From positions 18,505 through 82,504 of the forward strand of contig DWZO01000067.1 in the NCBI GenBank assembly GCA_019117525.1: a stretch of DNA of 64,000 nt, read 5' to 3'. A program made the translations under genes and the position numbers. The notes below the pieces were generated by a model, which was given only the letters and a program-made list of their open reading frames with translations, searched no databases and had not been told where the DNA came from. Positions 33,060 through 42,008 of the stretch are shown in pieces (the stretch's first letter is position 1; each line of letters opens with the position of its first letter). This DNA is from Allocoprobacillus merdigallinarum (GTDB lineage: Bacteria > Bacillota_I > Bacilli_A > Erysipelotrichales > Coprobacillaceae).

Positions 33060-33974
33060 ATGAAACGTACTGCTTTCTTTACATCATCCATGCATATCAA
33101 TATTCGTTATCATGTTTATGAGCCTCAAGTTGTGATTCGTGTAAAAGGCATTGTGCAGATTCATCATGGTTTAGGAGAACATGCTGGACGTTATGAGCAT
33201 TTTGCTTCTTTTCTAGCAAGTCAAGGCTTTGTGGTGGTAGTGAGTGATTTTGCTGGTCATGGACGTTCTTTAATTGATTTTGAACAGGGATATTTTGGAG
33301 AACATGATGGGCCTATGCATCTGATTGAAGATATGCATCATTTGCAGATGATTATTCGTGAAAAGTATCCTGATTCACCTTATTTCATGCTGGGAGTTGA
33401 TTTAGGCTCTATTTTGATACGTAAGTATATGACTGTTTTTGGTGACTTTATTGAAGGAGTTTTATTACTGGGAACACCTTCAAAAGTTGATTTCTTCTAT
33501 TTGAAACGTATTTATTTACGTTTATTAAAGATGTGGAAGGGACCACTTCATAAAGCACAACAATATTCTCGCTATCTTCGTCATCGTTTAAATAAAAGAA
33601 TTCGCATGACAAGTGATATGGACTGGTTAACGAGTGATGAGGATGAAAGACAACGTTTTCTGGATGATCCTATGTCACATTTTGCATATACTGTTCAGGG
33701 ATATCGAGATATTATTCATATGATACAGGAAGTCAATACTGAAAAAACAATCATGAGTATTCCTTCGTTTTTATCAATATATATTGGTATTGGTGAAAAT
33801 GATCCTATGTGTCCTCATATTCAAAAACTTATTGAAAAATATAAAAAAATACCGCTTCAGGATCTGACATTTGAAATCTTTTCAGGGCAACGACATGCCT
33901 TGTTGTTTGAAAAAGATAAAAAGTTGGTTTATAAGAGTATACTGAAATGGCTAAATGAAAGGACATATTTATAA
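33060..33974 (+). CDS. Alpha/beta hydrolase (lysophospholipase-like), altered nucleophile
   Basis: 304 residues of the monoglyceride lipase/S33 type: HHGLGEHAGRYEHFA oxyanion segment, SDFAGHGRS, acid residue in GENDPMCPH and His in SGQRHALLFE. At the nucleophile elbow, where G-H-S-M-G is normal, the sequence is G112-V-D114-L-G116, so Asp stands at the Ser position. Either Asp is the nucleophile, as in dehalogenase and epoxide hydrolase relatives, or the enzyme is inactive. GGGGGT before ATG 33060. Confidence 0.8.
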   Translation: MKRTAFFTSSMHINIRYHVYEPQVVIRVKGIVQIHHGLGEHAGRYEHFASFLASQGFVVVVSDFAGHGRSLIDFEQGYFGEHDGPMHLIEDMHHLQMIIREKYPDSPYFMLGVDLGSILIRKYMTVFGDFIEGVLLLGTPSKVDFFYLKRIYLRLLKMWKGPLHKAQQYSRYLRHRLNKRIRMTSDMDWLTSDEDERQRFLDDPMSHFAYTVQGYRDIIHMIQEVNTEKTIMSIPSFLSIYIGIGENDPMCPHIQKLIEKYKKIPLQDLTFEIFSGQRHALLFEKDKKLVYKSILKWLNERTYL

Positions 33975-33991
33975 AGTACACTCATTGTTGG

Positions 33992-34020
33992 TTGACAAAT
34001 GACTACTATAAGGGTATAAA
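33992..34020 (+). promoter_or_regulatory. Promoter of glyS operon
   Basis: TTGACA (33992-33997), 17-bp spacer, TATAAA (34015-34020). Confidence 0.7.
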
Positions 34021-34041
34021 TACGAAGTAAATATATAAATA

Positions 34042-34067
34042 AAAGACTTGGCTTGTGCTAGGTCTTT
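34042..34067 (+). other. Leader hairpin before glyS
   Basis: AAAGAC-TTGGC-TTGT-GCTAG-GTCTTT, an 11-bp stem with two wobble pairs, 45 nt upstream of the start codon. No T-box consensus is present. Possibly a weak attenuator or stability hairpin. Confidence 0.4.
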
Positions 34068-34111
34068 GCTATTTTATATAGGTATAAACATAAATAAAAA
34101 GGGGTATAAAT

Positions 34112-35482
34112 ATGGCAAACAAAGATATGGATAAATTAATTGCTCATGCAAAAAATTCAGGATTTGTTTATCAGGGTTCTGAAATTTATGATGGGCTTGC
34201 AAACACTTGGGATTATGGTCCTTTAGGTGTGGAAATGAAAAATAATATTAAGAAATTATGGTGGAAACGTTTTATTCAGGAATCACCATATAATGTTGGA
34301 TTAGATTCAGCAATTTTTATGAATCCACGTGTCTGGGAAGCTAGTGGGCATGTTGGTGGATTCAGTGATCCATTGATTGACTGTAAACATTGTAAAACAA
34401 GACATCGTGCTGATAAATTGATTGAAGATTATGATCCAAATATTCATAGTGATGGTTGGGCACCAGAAAAAATGATGGAATTTATTAGAGAACATCATAT
34501 TCAATGTCCAAACTGTGGAAGTGAAGACTTTACAGATATTCGTGAGTTTGAATTGATGTTTAAAACATATATGGGTGTTGTCAAAGATGCCAAAAGTGTT
34601 GTTTATTTAAGACCTGAAACGGCTCAGGGAATTTTTGTGAATTTTAAAAACATTCAAAGAACATCACGTAAAAAAGTTCCATTTGGAATTGGTCAGATTG
34701 GGAAATCTTTTAGAAATGAAATTACACCAGGTAATTTTATCTTTAGAACAAGAGAGTTTGAACAAATGGAATTAGAATTCTTTACAAAGCCAGATACAGA
34801 TTTAGAATGGTTTGATTATTGGAAAAATCAATGTATGCAATTTTTATTGGACTTAGGATTAAGTGCAGATAATTTAAGATTTAGAGATCATGAAAAAGAA
34901 GAATTATCATTCTATTCTAAGGCAACGAGTGATATTGAATATCTTTATCCATTTGGATGGGGTGAATTATGGGGTATTGCTGATCGTACAGATTATGACT
35001 TAGGTAGACATCAGGAATATTCTAAGAAAAATCTAGAGTATTTAGATCCTGAAACGAATCAAAAATACTTACCATATGTTATTGAACCATCAGTAGGGGC
35101 AGATCGTTTATTCTTATCTGTTTTAGCTGATGCTTATGAGGAAGAACAGTTGGAAAAAGAAACACGTCTTGTGATGCATTTCCATCCAGCTGTGGCACCT
35201 GTAAAAGCAGCTATTTTACCACTTACAAAGAAACAAAGTGATAAAGCTATGGAAGTTTATCAGTTGTTAGCTAAGGAATTTAATGTGGAATACGATGTTG
35301 CTGGACAGATTGGAAAACGTTATCGTCGTCAGGATGCAATAGGAACACCATATTGTATAACTGTTGACTTTGACAGTGAAAATGATCAGTCTGTCACATT
35401 AAGAGATCGAGATACAATGGAGCAGGTTCGTTTACCAATTCATGAACTTGTAGATTATCTTACAAAAAAGATTCGTTTTTAA
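34112..35482 (+). CDS. glyS: Glycine-tRNA ligase (single-chain type)
   Basis: Class II aminoacyl-tRNA synthetase charging tRNA-Gly, 456 residues (homodimer GlyQS type). YDGLANTWDYGPLG, motif 2 in GKSFRNEITPGNFIFRTREFEQMELEFF and motif 3 in IEPSVGADR. The C-terminal anticodon domain is present. First gene of the glyS-dnaG-rpoD-trmK-nif3-nudix operon, with gaps of 15 bp or less. Confidence 0.96.
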   Translation: MANKDMDKLIAHAKNSGFVYQGSEIYDGLANTWDYGPLGVEMKNNIKKLWWKRFIQESPYNVGLDSAIFMNPRVWEASGHVGGFSDPLIDCKHCKTRHRADKLIEDYDPNIHSDGWAPEKMMEFIREHHIQCPNCGSEDFTDIREFELMFKTYMGVVKDAKSVVYLRPETAQGIFVNFKNIQRTSRKKVPFGIGQIGKSFRNEITPGNFIFRTREFEQMELEFFTKPDTDLEWFDYWKNQCMQFLLDLGLSADNLRFRDHEKEELSFYSKATSDIEYLYPFGWGELWGIADRTDYDLGRHQEYSKKNLEYLDPETNQKYLPYVIEPSVGADRLFLSVLADAYEEEQLEKETRLVMHFHPAVAPVKAAILPLTKKQSDKAMEVYQLLAKEFNVEYDVAGQIGKRYRRQDAIGTPYCITVDFDSENDQSVTLRDRDTMEQVRLPIHELVDYLTKKIRF

Positions 35483-35497
35483 TAAAGGAGGGCATAT

Positions 35498-37240
35498 ATG
35501 GCACGTCTATCACAGGAAAAGATAAATGAAATCAGGCAGAGCGTTGATATTGTTGATGTGATTGGCGAGTATCTTCCTTTGGAAAAGAAAGGAAGAAATT
35601 ACATAGCATTATGCCCTTTTCATGATGATAAACATCCTTCAATGTCTGTTTCGCCTGATAAGCAAATTTTTATGTGTTTTGTGTGTGGTACAGGAGGCAA
35701 TGTTTTTACATTTTTACAGAAATATTTAAAAATATCATACATAGAAGCTGTTAAAAAAGTTGCCGAAATAGGTCATATTGATTTGAGTGAATATCATTTA
35801 GATGTCGTTTCATCACCGATTTCTAAAGAAAATGCTTCACTTTATCAAATGCACGAAGAAGCACAGAAAATTTATAGTTACTATCTCAATACAAAATTGG
35901 GACTGGAAGCAAAAGCTTATTTAACGAAACGTCATTTTTCTGATGAATTGATTAAAGAATTTCAAATTGGCTATGCACCTTTGCAGTCAACTTTATATCA
36001 GGCATTTGAAAAATTGGGCTTTCAGGAAATAGATATGGTCAAGTCTGGGCTGATTGTAGAATCATATCAGCATTTTGACCGTTTCCAAGATCGTATTATG
36101 TTTCCGTTGTATAATCAGCAAGGACAGGTTGTTGGATTTAGTGGACGTATTTATAAACCAACACAAACTGACAGCAAGTATGTCAATTCTCCTGAATCTG
36201 ATATTTTTATCAAAGGACAGACGCTTTATCATTACCATCAATGTAAAGAAGCGGTTAAAGAAGCTGGATTTATATACTTACTGGAAGGATTTATGGATGT
36301 CATAGCGATGTATAAAGCAGGTATTGAAAATACAGTCGCTATTATGGGAACAGCTCTGACAAAGGGACATATTCAGGCTTTACGTCGTCTGACACATCAT
36401 GTTCATTTGTGTTTGGATGGTGATCAGGCTGGGCAAACAGCTATGAGTAAAGCTGCCAGAGAATTGGAGGAAGCTGGTTTTCAGGTATCCATTATTGTTT
36501 TACCTGATAATCATGATCCTGATGAAATCTATGAAGAACAAGGTAAAGAAGGATTACAGGAAGCCCTTAAAAAGACATTGAAACCGATTGAATTTTTAAT
36601 GAATTTTGAGTATCAGAAAATAGATTCTCAAAATTATGATGATCGTAAAAATTATTTAGAGAAAATGTGTTATGAAATTGCTAAAATTCATGATCCTATT
36701 GATCAGGATTATTACATTCAGGTTTTATCGAAACAGTCAGGTTTTTCTTATGATCTGATTCATCAGCAGATCAATGGGATGAAACCTCAATTTCATCAGG
36801 AAACAAGAGTCCCACAAAAGAAAATAACACATTTAAAGGATAAATATCAGCAAGCTGAACATGATTTGTTATTTTATATGTTAAATCATAAAAGTGTCGC
36901 TTTGAAATATGAAGCAAAAGCAGGTTTTATGTACAATGATCAATATCGTATCATTGCTTCTTATATTATTGACTACTATCGTCATCATAATCAATTAGAA
37001 ATTGCAGATTTGATAAATAGTATACAAAAAGAAGATTTGATACAAACTGTGGTAGAGATTGCACAATCTCCTTTGCCACAAGTTTATGAAGAAAAAGCGA
37101 TAGATGATTATATAGAAACCATAGGAAATCATGCAAAGAAAATGAAAAAAGAACAGTTATTAGAACAATTTCGTTATATATTAGATCCTCAACAAAAGGC
37201 ACAGATTTTAAATGAGATTGTTAAATTAGGAGGTCAATAA
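35498..37240 (+). CDS. dnaG: DNA primase
   Basis: 580 residues. N-terminal zinc ribbon CPFHDDKHPS...CFVCG (about 38-61), TOPRIM core (YLLEGFMDVIAMYKAGI, HLCLDGDQAGQTA), and a C-terminal helicase-interaction domain. AAAGGAGGG precedes ATG 35498. Confidence 0.96.
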   Translation: MARLSQEKINEIRQSVDIVDVIGEYLPLEKKGRNYIALCPFHDDKHPSMSVSPDKQIFMCFVCGTGGNVFTFLQKYLKISYIEAVKKVAEIGHIDLSEYHLDVVSSPISKENASLYQMHEEAQKIYSYYLNTKLGLEAKAYLTKRHFSDELIKEFQIGYAPLQSTLYQAFEKLGFQEIDMVKSGLIVESYQHFDRFQDRIMFPLYNQQGQVVGFSGRIYKPTQTDSKYVNSPESDIFIKGQTLYHYHQCKEAVKEAGFIYLLEGFMDVIAMYKAGIENTVAIMGTALTKGHIQALRRLTHHVHLCLDGDQAGQTAMSKAARELEEAGFQVSIIVLPDNHDPDEIYEEQGKEGLQEALKKTLKPIEFLMNFEYQKIDSQNYDDRKNYLEKMCYEIAKIHDPIDQDYYIQVLSKQSGFSYDLIHQQINGMKPQFHQETRVPQKKITHLKDKYQQAEHDLLFYMLNHKSVALKYEAKAGFMYNDQYRIIASYIIDYYRHHNQLEIADLINSIQKEDLIQTVVEIAQSPLPQVYEEKAIDDYIETIGNHAKKMKKEQLLEQFRYILDPQQKAQILNEIVKLGGQ

Positions 37241-37248
37241 AAAGTAAT

Positions 37249-38529
37249 ATGAAAAAGGATATGAAAAAGAAAGCAACACCAGTGACATTGGATGATTTGA
37301 AGAATTTAATCAAAGAAACAGCTGAAGCTATGGGTGGTAAATTATCTCAAGATGATTTAGATGCCTTTTTAACAAAGTATGACTTAGATGATGAATCAGC
37401 TGAAGAATTATTATCTTTTATTACGGATAATGATATTTTAATTGAAGATGGATTTGATGCTTTAGATGATATTGATGATGATCAGTTAATGAGTGGTATG
37501 GCAAGTGATTTGGATGATCTTGAAGCATTAGAAACATTGGATGATTTGGATAATTTAGATGATTTAGATTCAGATATTGACAATGATGTTGCTGATTTAG
37601 ACTTTGGTGGCGATTTTGACATGTTAACAGGAGATACTGTTAATATGTACAGCAATGAGGAAGAAGATGATTCTAATCAGCTTGGAAGCAATGTAAAAAT
37701 TAATGATCCAGTGAAAATGTATTTAAAAGAAATTGGACGTGTTGAATTATTAAGTCATGACGAAGAAATTTCTCTTGCGAAAAGAATATTAGACGGTGAT
37801 GAAGAAGCTAAAAAGAAATTGGCAGCTGCTAACTTACGTCTTGTTGTATCTATCGCAAAAAGATATGTTGGTAGAGGAATGTTATTCCTTGATTTGATTC
37901 AAGAAGGAAATATGGGGCTTATCAAAGCTGTTGAAAAATTTGATTATACAAAAGGATTTAAGTTTTCTACATATGCAACATGGTGGATTAGACAAGCTAT
38001 TACACGTGCTATTGCAGATCAGGCCAGAACAATTCGTATTCCAGTTCATATGGTTGAAACGATCAATAAATTAACAAGAGTTCAAAGACAATTGATCCAG
38101 GAATTAGGACGTGAACCTTCAGCAGAAGAAATTTCTGAAAAGATGGATGGCATGACACCAGAAAAAGTACGTGAAATTCAAAAGATATCTTTAGAACCTG
38201 TATCATTAGAAACGCCAATTGGTGAAGAAGATGATTCACATTTAGGAGATTTCATTGAAGATGAAGGGGCAATGTCACCAGATGATTATGCTGCGAATGA
38301 ATTATTAAAAGATGAATTAAATGAAGTTTTATTAGAATTAACAGATCGTGAAGAAAAAGTTTTACGTTTACGTTTTGGTCTTGATGATGGTCGTACGAGA
38401 ACACTTGAGGAAGTTGGTAAAGAATTTAATGTCACACGTGAACGTATCCGTCAGATTGAAGCCAAAGCTTTAAGAAAATTAAAACATCCATCACGTTCAA
38501 AACGTTTAAAGGATTTCTTAGATCGTTAA
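37249..38529 (+). CDS. rpoD: Primary sigma factor RpoD/SigA
   Basis: 426 residues. Region 1.1 (residues 1-60) is followed by a very acidic Asp/Leu-rich stretch (about 60-130). Region 2 is present (DLIQEGNMGLIKAVEKFDY, FSTYATWWIRQAITRAI), with region 4.2 VTRERIRQIEAKALRKL at the end. GGAGGT near the end of dnaG is the likely SD although spaced rather far (about 14 nt). Confidence 0.97.
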   Translation: MKKDMKKKATPVTLDDLKNLIKETAEAMGGKLSQDDLDAFLTKYDLDDESAEELLSFITDNDILIEDGFDALDDIDDDQLMSGMASDLDDLEALETLDDLDNLDDLDSDIDNDVADLDFGGDFDMLTGDTVNMYSNEEEDDSNQLGSNVKINDPVKMYLKEIGRVELLSHDEEISLAKRILDGDEEAKKKLAAANLRLVVSIAKRYVGRGMLFLDLIQEGNMGLIKAVEKFDYTKGFKFSTYATWWIRQAITRAIADQARTIRIPVHMVETINKLTRVQRQLIQELGREPSAEEISEKMDGMTPEKVREIQKISLEPVSLETPIGEEDDSHLGDFIEDEGAMSPDDYAANELLKDELNEVLLELTDREEKVLRLRFGLDDGRTRTLEEVGKEFNVTRERIRQIEAKALRKLKHPSRSKRLKDFLDR

Positions 38530-38530
38530 T

Positions 38531-39214
38531 ATGAAACTATCAAAAAGATTACAGGCCATTGCGGACTTGATTATCAAATATAAACATGGAGAAAGTCTTG
38601 GAGATATAGGAACTGATCATGCTTACTTACCTTGTTATTTAGTGAATGAAAATGTCATTCAAAAGGCTTATGCCTGTGATATAGCGAAGGGACCTATCCA
38701 AGCATCTATAGAAACGATTGGGAGTTATCATTTAGAGAATAAAGTCATACCTCTGCTTGGCAGTGGTATTCATCCACTTTTAGATCAACAAGTCGATATG
38801 ATTAGTATTTGTGGTATGGGTGGTAAGTTAATTGTGGATATATTAGATGAATTTCCTGAATATATCCAAGATCAACGATTATTTTTACAGGCTAATGTAG
38901 GTTTAGAAGTTTTACGTGAGTATCTTTATTTACATCAGATAGAAATTATTGATGAAGATATTGTGAAAGATGCACATCATATTTATGAAATTATGGTTTG
39001 TCAGAAAACATCAAAACAACTTTCTTATCAGGAAGAAGATATTTATTTTGGACCTTATTTAAGACAAAAGAAAAATACTTTATTTTATGAAAAATGGAGA
39101 AGACAATTACATATTTATCAAAATATATTGACTTCTTTAGAGGAAAACCATCCTCGTTATCAGGAAGTTTTACATATGATTGAAATGATAGAAGGTGAGC
39201 TCAATGAAGGCTAA
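38531..39214 (+). CDS. trmK: tRNA (adenine22-N1)-methyltransferase
   Basis: 227 residues. SAM motif LGDIGTDHAYLP and catalytic-region ICGMGGKLIVDIL are typical of TrmK. One base separates it from rpoD and it overlaps the next gene by 11 bp. Confidence 0.92.
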   Translation: MKLSKRLQAIADLIIKYKHGESLGDIGTDHAYLPCYLVNENVIQKAYACDIAKGPIQASIETIGSYHLENKVIPLLGSGIHPLLDQQVDMISICGMGGKLIVDILDEFPEYIQDQRLFLQANVGLEVLREYLYLHQIEIIDEDIVKDAHHIYEIMVCQKTSKQLSYQEEDIYFGPYLRQKKNTLFYEKWRRQLHIYQNILTSLEENHPRYQEVLHMIEMIEGELNEG

Positions 39215-39947
39215 AGAGATTATTGCAGTTATGGAAAAGCATTTTCCTCTTTCTTTACAGGAAGAATGGGATAAATGTGGATTACAGATTGGTCAGATTG
39301 AAACAGAAGTTTCTAAGATAATGATTGCGTTAAATGCTGATTTACAGACTATTGATGAAGCCATTAGGAATCAATGTCAGATGTTAATTACACATCATCC
39401 ATTTTTATTAGATCCCATTGTGAATATTGATCAGGATGATTTTATGGGCGCATTTATTTTTAAAGCTATTGAACATCATATTGTTGTTTATAGCTCACAT
39501 ACGGCTTTAGATAATGTGGCAATGAATGAATGGCTCATGGAAGCATTAGGGGTTCATGATATTGAACGTGGTGAAGATGGAATCACACGTATAGCCACTT
39601 TGAATCATCCTATGACAATGGATGATTTTCTTGACCATGTACAGACAACTTATCATTTAAAGCATTTTCAATATGCTGGACATGCTGATATGGTTCGTAA
39701 GGTTGCGATATGTGGGGGAAGTGGAGCAGATTTTATGTCACAGTTCTATGGAAAAGCAGATGCCTATTTAACTGGAGATACCAAATATCGTCATGCGAAA
39801 AATGCCGTTGACCATCATATGTTATTGGTTGATATTCATCATCATGCAGAAAACATTATGGTGAGAAAATTAAAAGAATTATTAGAAAAGGAAGTGAATG
39901 TAGAGATAATAGAAGGAAGTTCTCCTGATTATTATCACTACCGATAA
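39204..39947 (+). CDS. Nif3-like dinuclear metal center protein
   Basis: 247 residues of the YbgI/NIF3 family. EEWDKCGLQIG at the start, metal ligands in ITHHPFLL and near DIHHHAENIM. The catalytic role in cells is not settled. AGGTGAG before ATG 39204. Same neighbourhood as B. subtilis yqfO. Confidence 0.92.
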   Translation: MKAKEIIAVMEKHFPLSLQEEWDKCGLQIGQIETEVSKIMIALNADLQTIDEAIRNQCQMLITHHPFLLDPIVNIDQDDFMGAFIFKAIEHHIVVYSSHTALDNVAMNEWLMEALGVHDIERGEDGITRIATLNHPMTMDDFLDHVQTTYHLKHFQYAGHADMVRKVAICGGSGADFMSQFYGKADAYLTGDTKYRHAKNAVDHHMLLVDIHHHAENIMVRKLKELLEKEVNVEIIEGSSPDYYHYR

Positions 39948-39948
39948 T

Positions 39949-40407
39949 ATGATTTTGACAACCATGTGTTATATTCAAAAGGATCATCAGACACTTATGC
40001 TCCATCGTATAAAAAAAGAAAATGACATCAATGGTGGAAAATGGATTGGTGTTGGTGGTAAATTTGAAGAGGGTGAAAGTGCTGAAGAATGCATGAGACG
40101 AGAAATCTATGAAGAAACAGGTTTAACAGCTTTAAAACTTCAACTTCATGGATTTGTTGTTTTTCCTAAACTTTACCACGGTCAGGATGAAGGGATGTTT
40201 GTTTATACATGCTGGGATTTTAGTGGTGAAATTCATGAATGTGATGAAGGTATTTTACAATGGATCGACAATGATCAGATTTCATCTTTACCTATGTGGG
40301 AAGGTGATTATCATTTCTTTGAATGGATTCAAGATTCAAAATTTCATAGTGCAAAGATTGTTTATGAAAATGATCAGTTAATAGATTATCAGGAAAGTTG
40401 TTATTAA
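39949..40407 (+). CDS. NUDIX hydrolase (MutT-like)
   Basis: 152 residues. The Nudix box is GGKFEEGESAEECMRREIYEETG split as G-x5-E-x7-R-E-x2-E-E-x-G at about 36-58, complete. 8-oxo-dGTP diphosphatase activity is plausible from CYIQKDHQTLMLHR but not proven. Member of the dnaG-rpoD operon. Confidence 0.9.
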   Translation: MILTTMCYIQKDHQTLMLHRIKKENDINGGKWIGVGGKFEEGESAEECMRREIYEETGLTALKLQLHGFVVFPKLYHGQDEGMFVYTCWDFSGEIHECDEGILQWIDNDQISSLPMWEGDYHFFEWIQDSKFHSAKIVYENDQLIDYQESCY

Positions 40408-40416
40408 GGTTTAAAA

Positions 40417-40968
40417 ATGAAGAAAATTGTAATTGGATTGATTGCTGCTTTCTTTTTTATAGGTATTTATTTTTATGTAACTGGTCAAAGAGCATCAGTA
40501 CTGGAAAAGGAACTTGCAACAGATATTTTTCATGAAATTCCACAAAAGCCCTTAGAAGATATTCTTCATCAGGATATGACGCAAGAGTCAGTTGATGAAG
40601 TTTGGCTACGCATATCTGAACTTTGTGATTATGGTTATGATTTGGATCAGTTAAATGAATATCAAAGGAATTTTTGGCTGGTGTTTCATTTTCTTGGAGA
40701 AACAGGGAGTGGTGGTATTGAACAATTTTTTTATAATGGTTATGAATTTGTTGAATCTACACTTCATACTTTACAAACTTTAAAGTTGAATGATAGTTAT
40801 CAATACTTAAAGAATGCCCATGAGATTGTAGAAATGTATAGTGATCCAAAAATGTCTGAGCAGTTAAATAAAATAGATGAGTACTACTACAATGATGTAG
40901 AAGAAGAATGTTATCATTTTCTTATTCAATATCTTCAAGAATATAAAGATGAATTTATAGAAAAATGA
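40417..40968 (+). CDS. DMP19/DUF4375 domain protein with membrane anchor
   Basis: 183 residues: N-terminal signal anchor (KIVIGLIAAFFFIGIYFYV), then a helical domain with GGIEQFFYNGYEFVESTLHTL matching the DMP19/DUF4375 pattern (N/G-G-x-E-Q-F-F-x-N). Function unknown. No clear SD (only AAAAATG context); probably the last gene of the dnaG operon. Confidence 0.7.
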   Translation: MKKIVIGLIAAFFFIGIYFYVTGQRASVLEKELATDIFHEIPQKPLEDILHQDMTQESVDEVWLRISELCDYGYDLDQLNEYQRNFWLVFHFLGETGSGGIEQFFYNGYEFVESTLHTLQTLKLNDSYQYLKNAHEIVEMYSDPKMSEQLNKIDEYYYNDVEEECYHFLIQYLQEYKDEFIEK

Positions 40969-40994
40969 ATTGATGAAATAACAATTTGAATTTT

Positions 40995-41016
40995 AACACT
41001 CTTAGGAGTGTTTTTC
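40995..41016 (+). terminator. Intrinsic terminator
   Basis: AACACTC-TTAG-GAGTGTT plus T run. Confidence 0.8.
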
Positions 41017-41082
41017 TTTATAGTGTCGTTTGTCTTGAGTGTGGTCAAGGTTTCATCTATAATATTTATGGAGGTATGGAAT

Positions 41083-41640
41083 ATGAAAGATTTATATTTA
41101 ATGAGGCATGGTGAAACATTATTTAATCAAAGAAGAAAGATACAGGGATGGTGTGATTCTCCATTAACTGAAAAAGGAATAGAACAAGCTCAAAAAGCAG
41201 GAGAATTATTAAAAGATATTCATTTTGATCATTGTTATAGCTCTACGTCTGAAAGATGTTGTGATACACTTGAACTTGTGACTCATCAACCTTATCAAAG
41301 ATTAAAGGGAATTAAAGAAAGATATTTTGGTGTGTTTGAAGGTGAAAGTGAAGATTTAAATCCTCCTGTTGATAAATATGATGATTTCTTTCCTATTTAT
41401 GGGGGAGAAACAAGATTACAGGTTATGGAAAGAATGGTAACAACGCTAAAGGATATTATGGAACAGGATGCATGTCAGACTGTTTTGGCTGTATCACATG
41501 CTGGAGCTTGTCGTTGTTTTTTATCACATTTAGGGCAACCTGAACAATTATTGAATGGTCAAAAATTAGGGAATTGTAGTATTTTACATTTTCATTATGA
41601 TCAAGGTCAATTTACATTTGTTGAAATGTTGAATATTTAA
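41083..41640 (+). CDS. Histidine phosphatase (phosphoglycerate-mutase-like)
   Basis: 185 residues. RHGETLFN is the catalytic RHG motif, ERYFGVFEGE and a second His in VSHAGACR complete the active site. A phosphatase of unknown substrate. ATGGAGGT before ATG 41083 decides the start; the frame is open from 41008 across the terminator. Confidence 0.9.
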   Translation: MKDLYLMRHGETLFNQRRKIQGWCDSPLTEKGIEQAQKAGELLKDIHFDHCYSSTSERCCDTLELVTHQPYQRLKGIKERYFGVFEGESEDLNPPVDKYDDFFPIYGGETRLQVMERMVTTLKDIMEQDACQTVLAVSHAGACRCFLSHLGQPEQLLNGQKLGNCSILHFHYDQGQFTFVEMLNI

Positions 41641-41646
41641 GAAATG

Positions 41647-41669
41647 AGGCACTCTTAGAAGTGCTTTTT
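41647..41669 (+). terminator. Intrinsic terminator
   Basis: GGCACT-CTTAGA-AGTGC followed by TTTTTA. Confidence 0.75.
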
Positions 41670-41677
41670 ATTGTGAA

Positions 41678-41947
41678 ATGATTTTTGGTAATGATTCAAA
41701 AGCGATTCTATTATATCAATCATTAAGTATTGATTTTCAAAAAAATATACAGTCTTATTTAGTGGGATTACGCACTTTATCTATTTATGAAAGATGGATT
41801 GAACATCATGAAAAAGAAGCTTTAATGATTGATTAAAAATTAGATACATATCAATCATCTTATCCATATCGTGTTGAAATAGAAATGCAAAAAGATCTTA
41901 TTCAAAACATTAATTCTTTAAGAACCATAGATTTTGTAGATTTATAG
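41678..41947 (+). pseudogene. Gene remnant with internal TAA
   Basis: From ATG 41678 the frame runs 52 codons (begins MIFGNDSKAILLYQSL), hits TAA at 41834-41836, and continues in frame 36 more codons to TAG at 41947 with normal protein-like composition. It has no SD and looks like an internal fragment of a larger ancestral gene. Family not recognised. Confidence 0.45.
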
Positions 41948-42008
41948 TATTGTAAAAATAAAAAACAGGAGTACAATAATTGTTTGTATAGGGAAAGGGG
42001 AGAAAAGG

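Noticed and set aside
33975..34111. T-box riboswitch before glyS
   Set aside because: Only a promoter and a simple 11-bp hairpin are present; no T-box sequence or specifier-loop architecture is visible.
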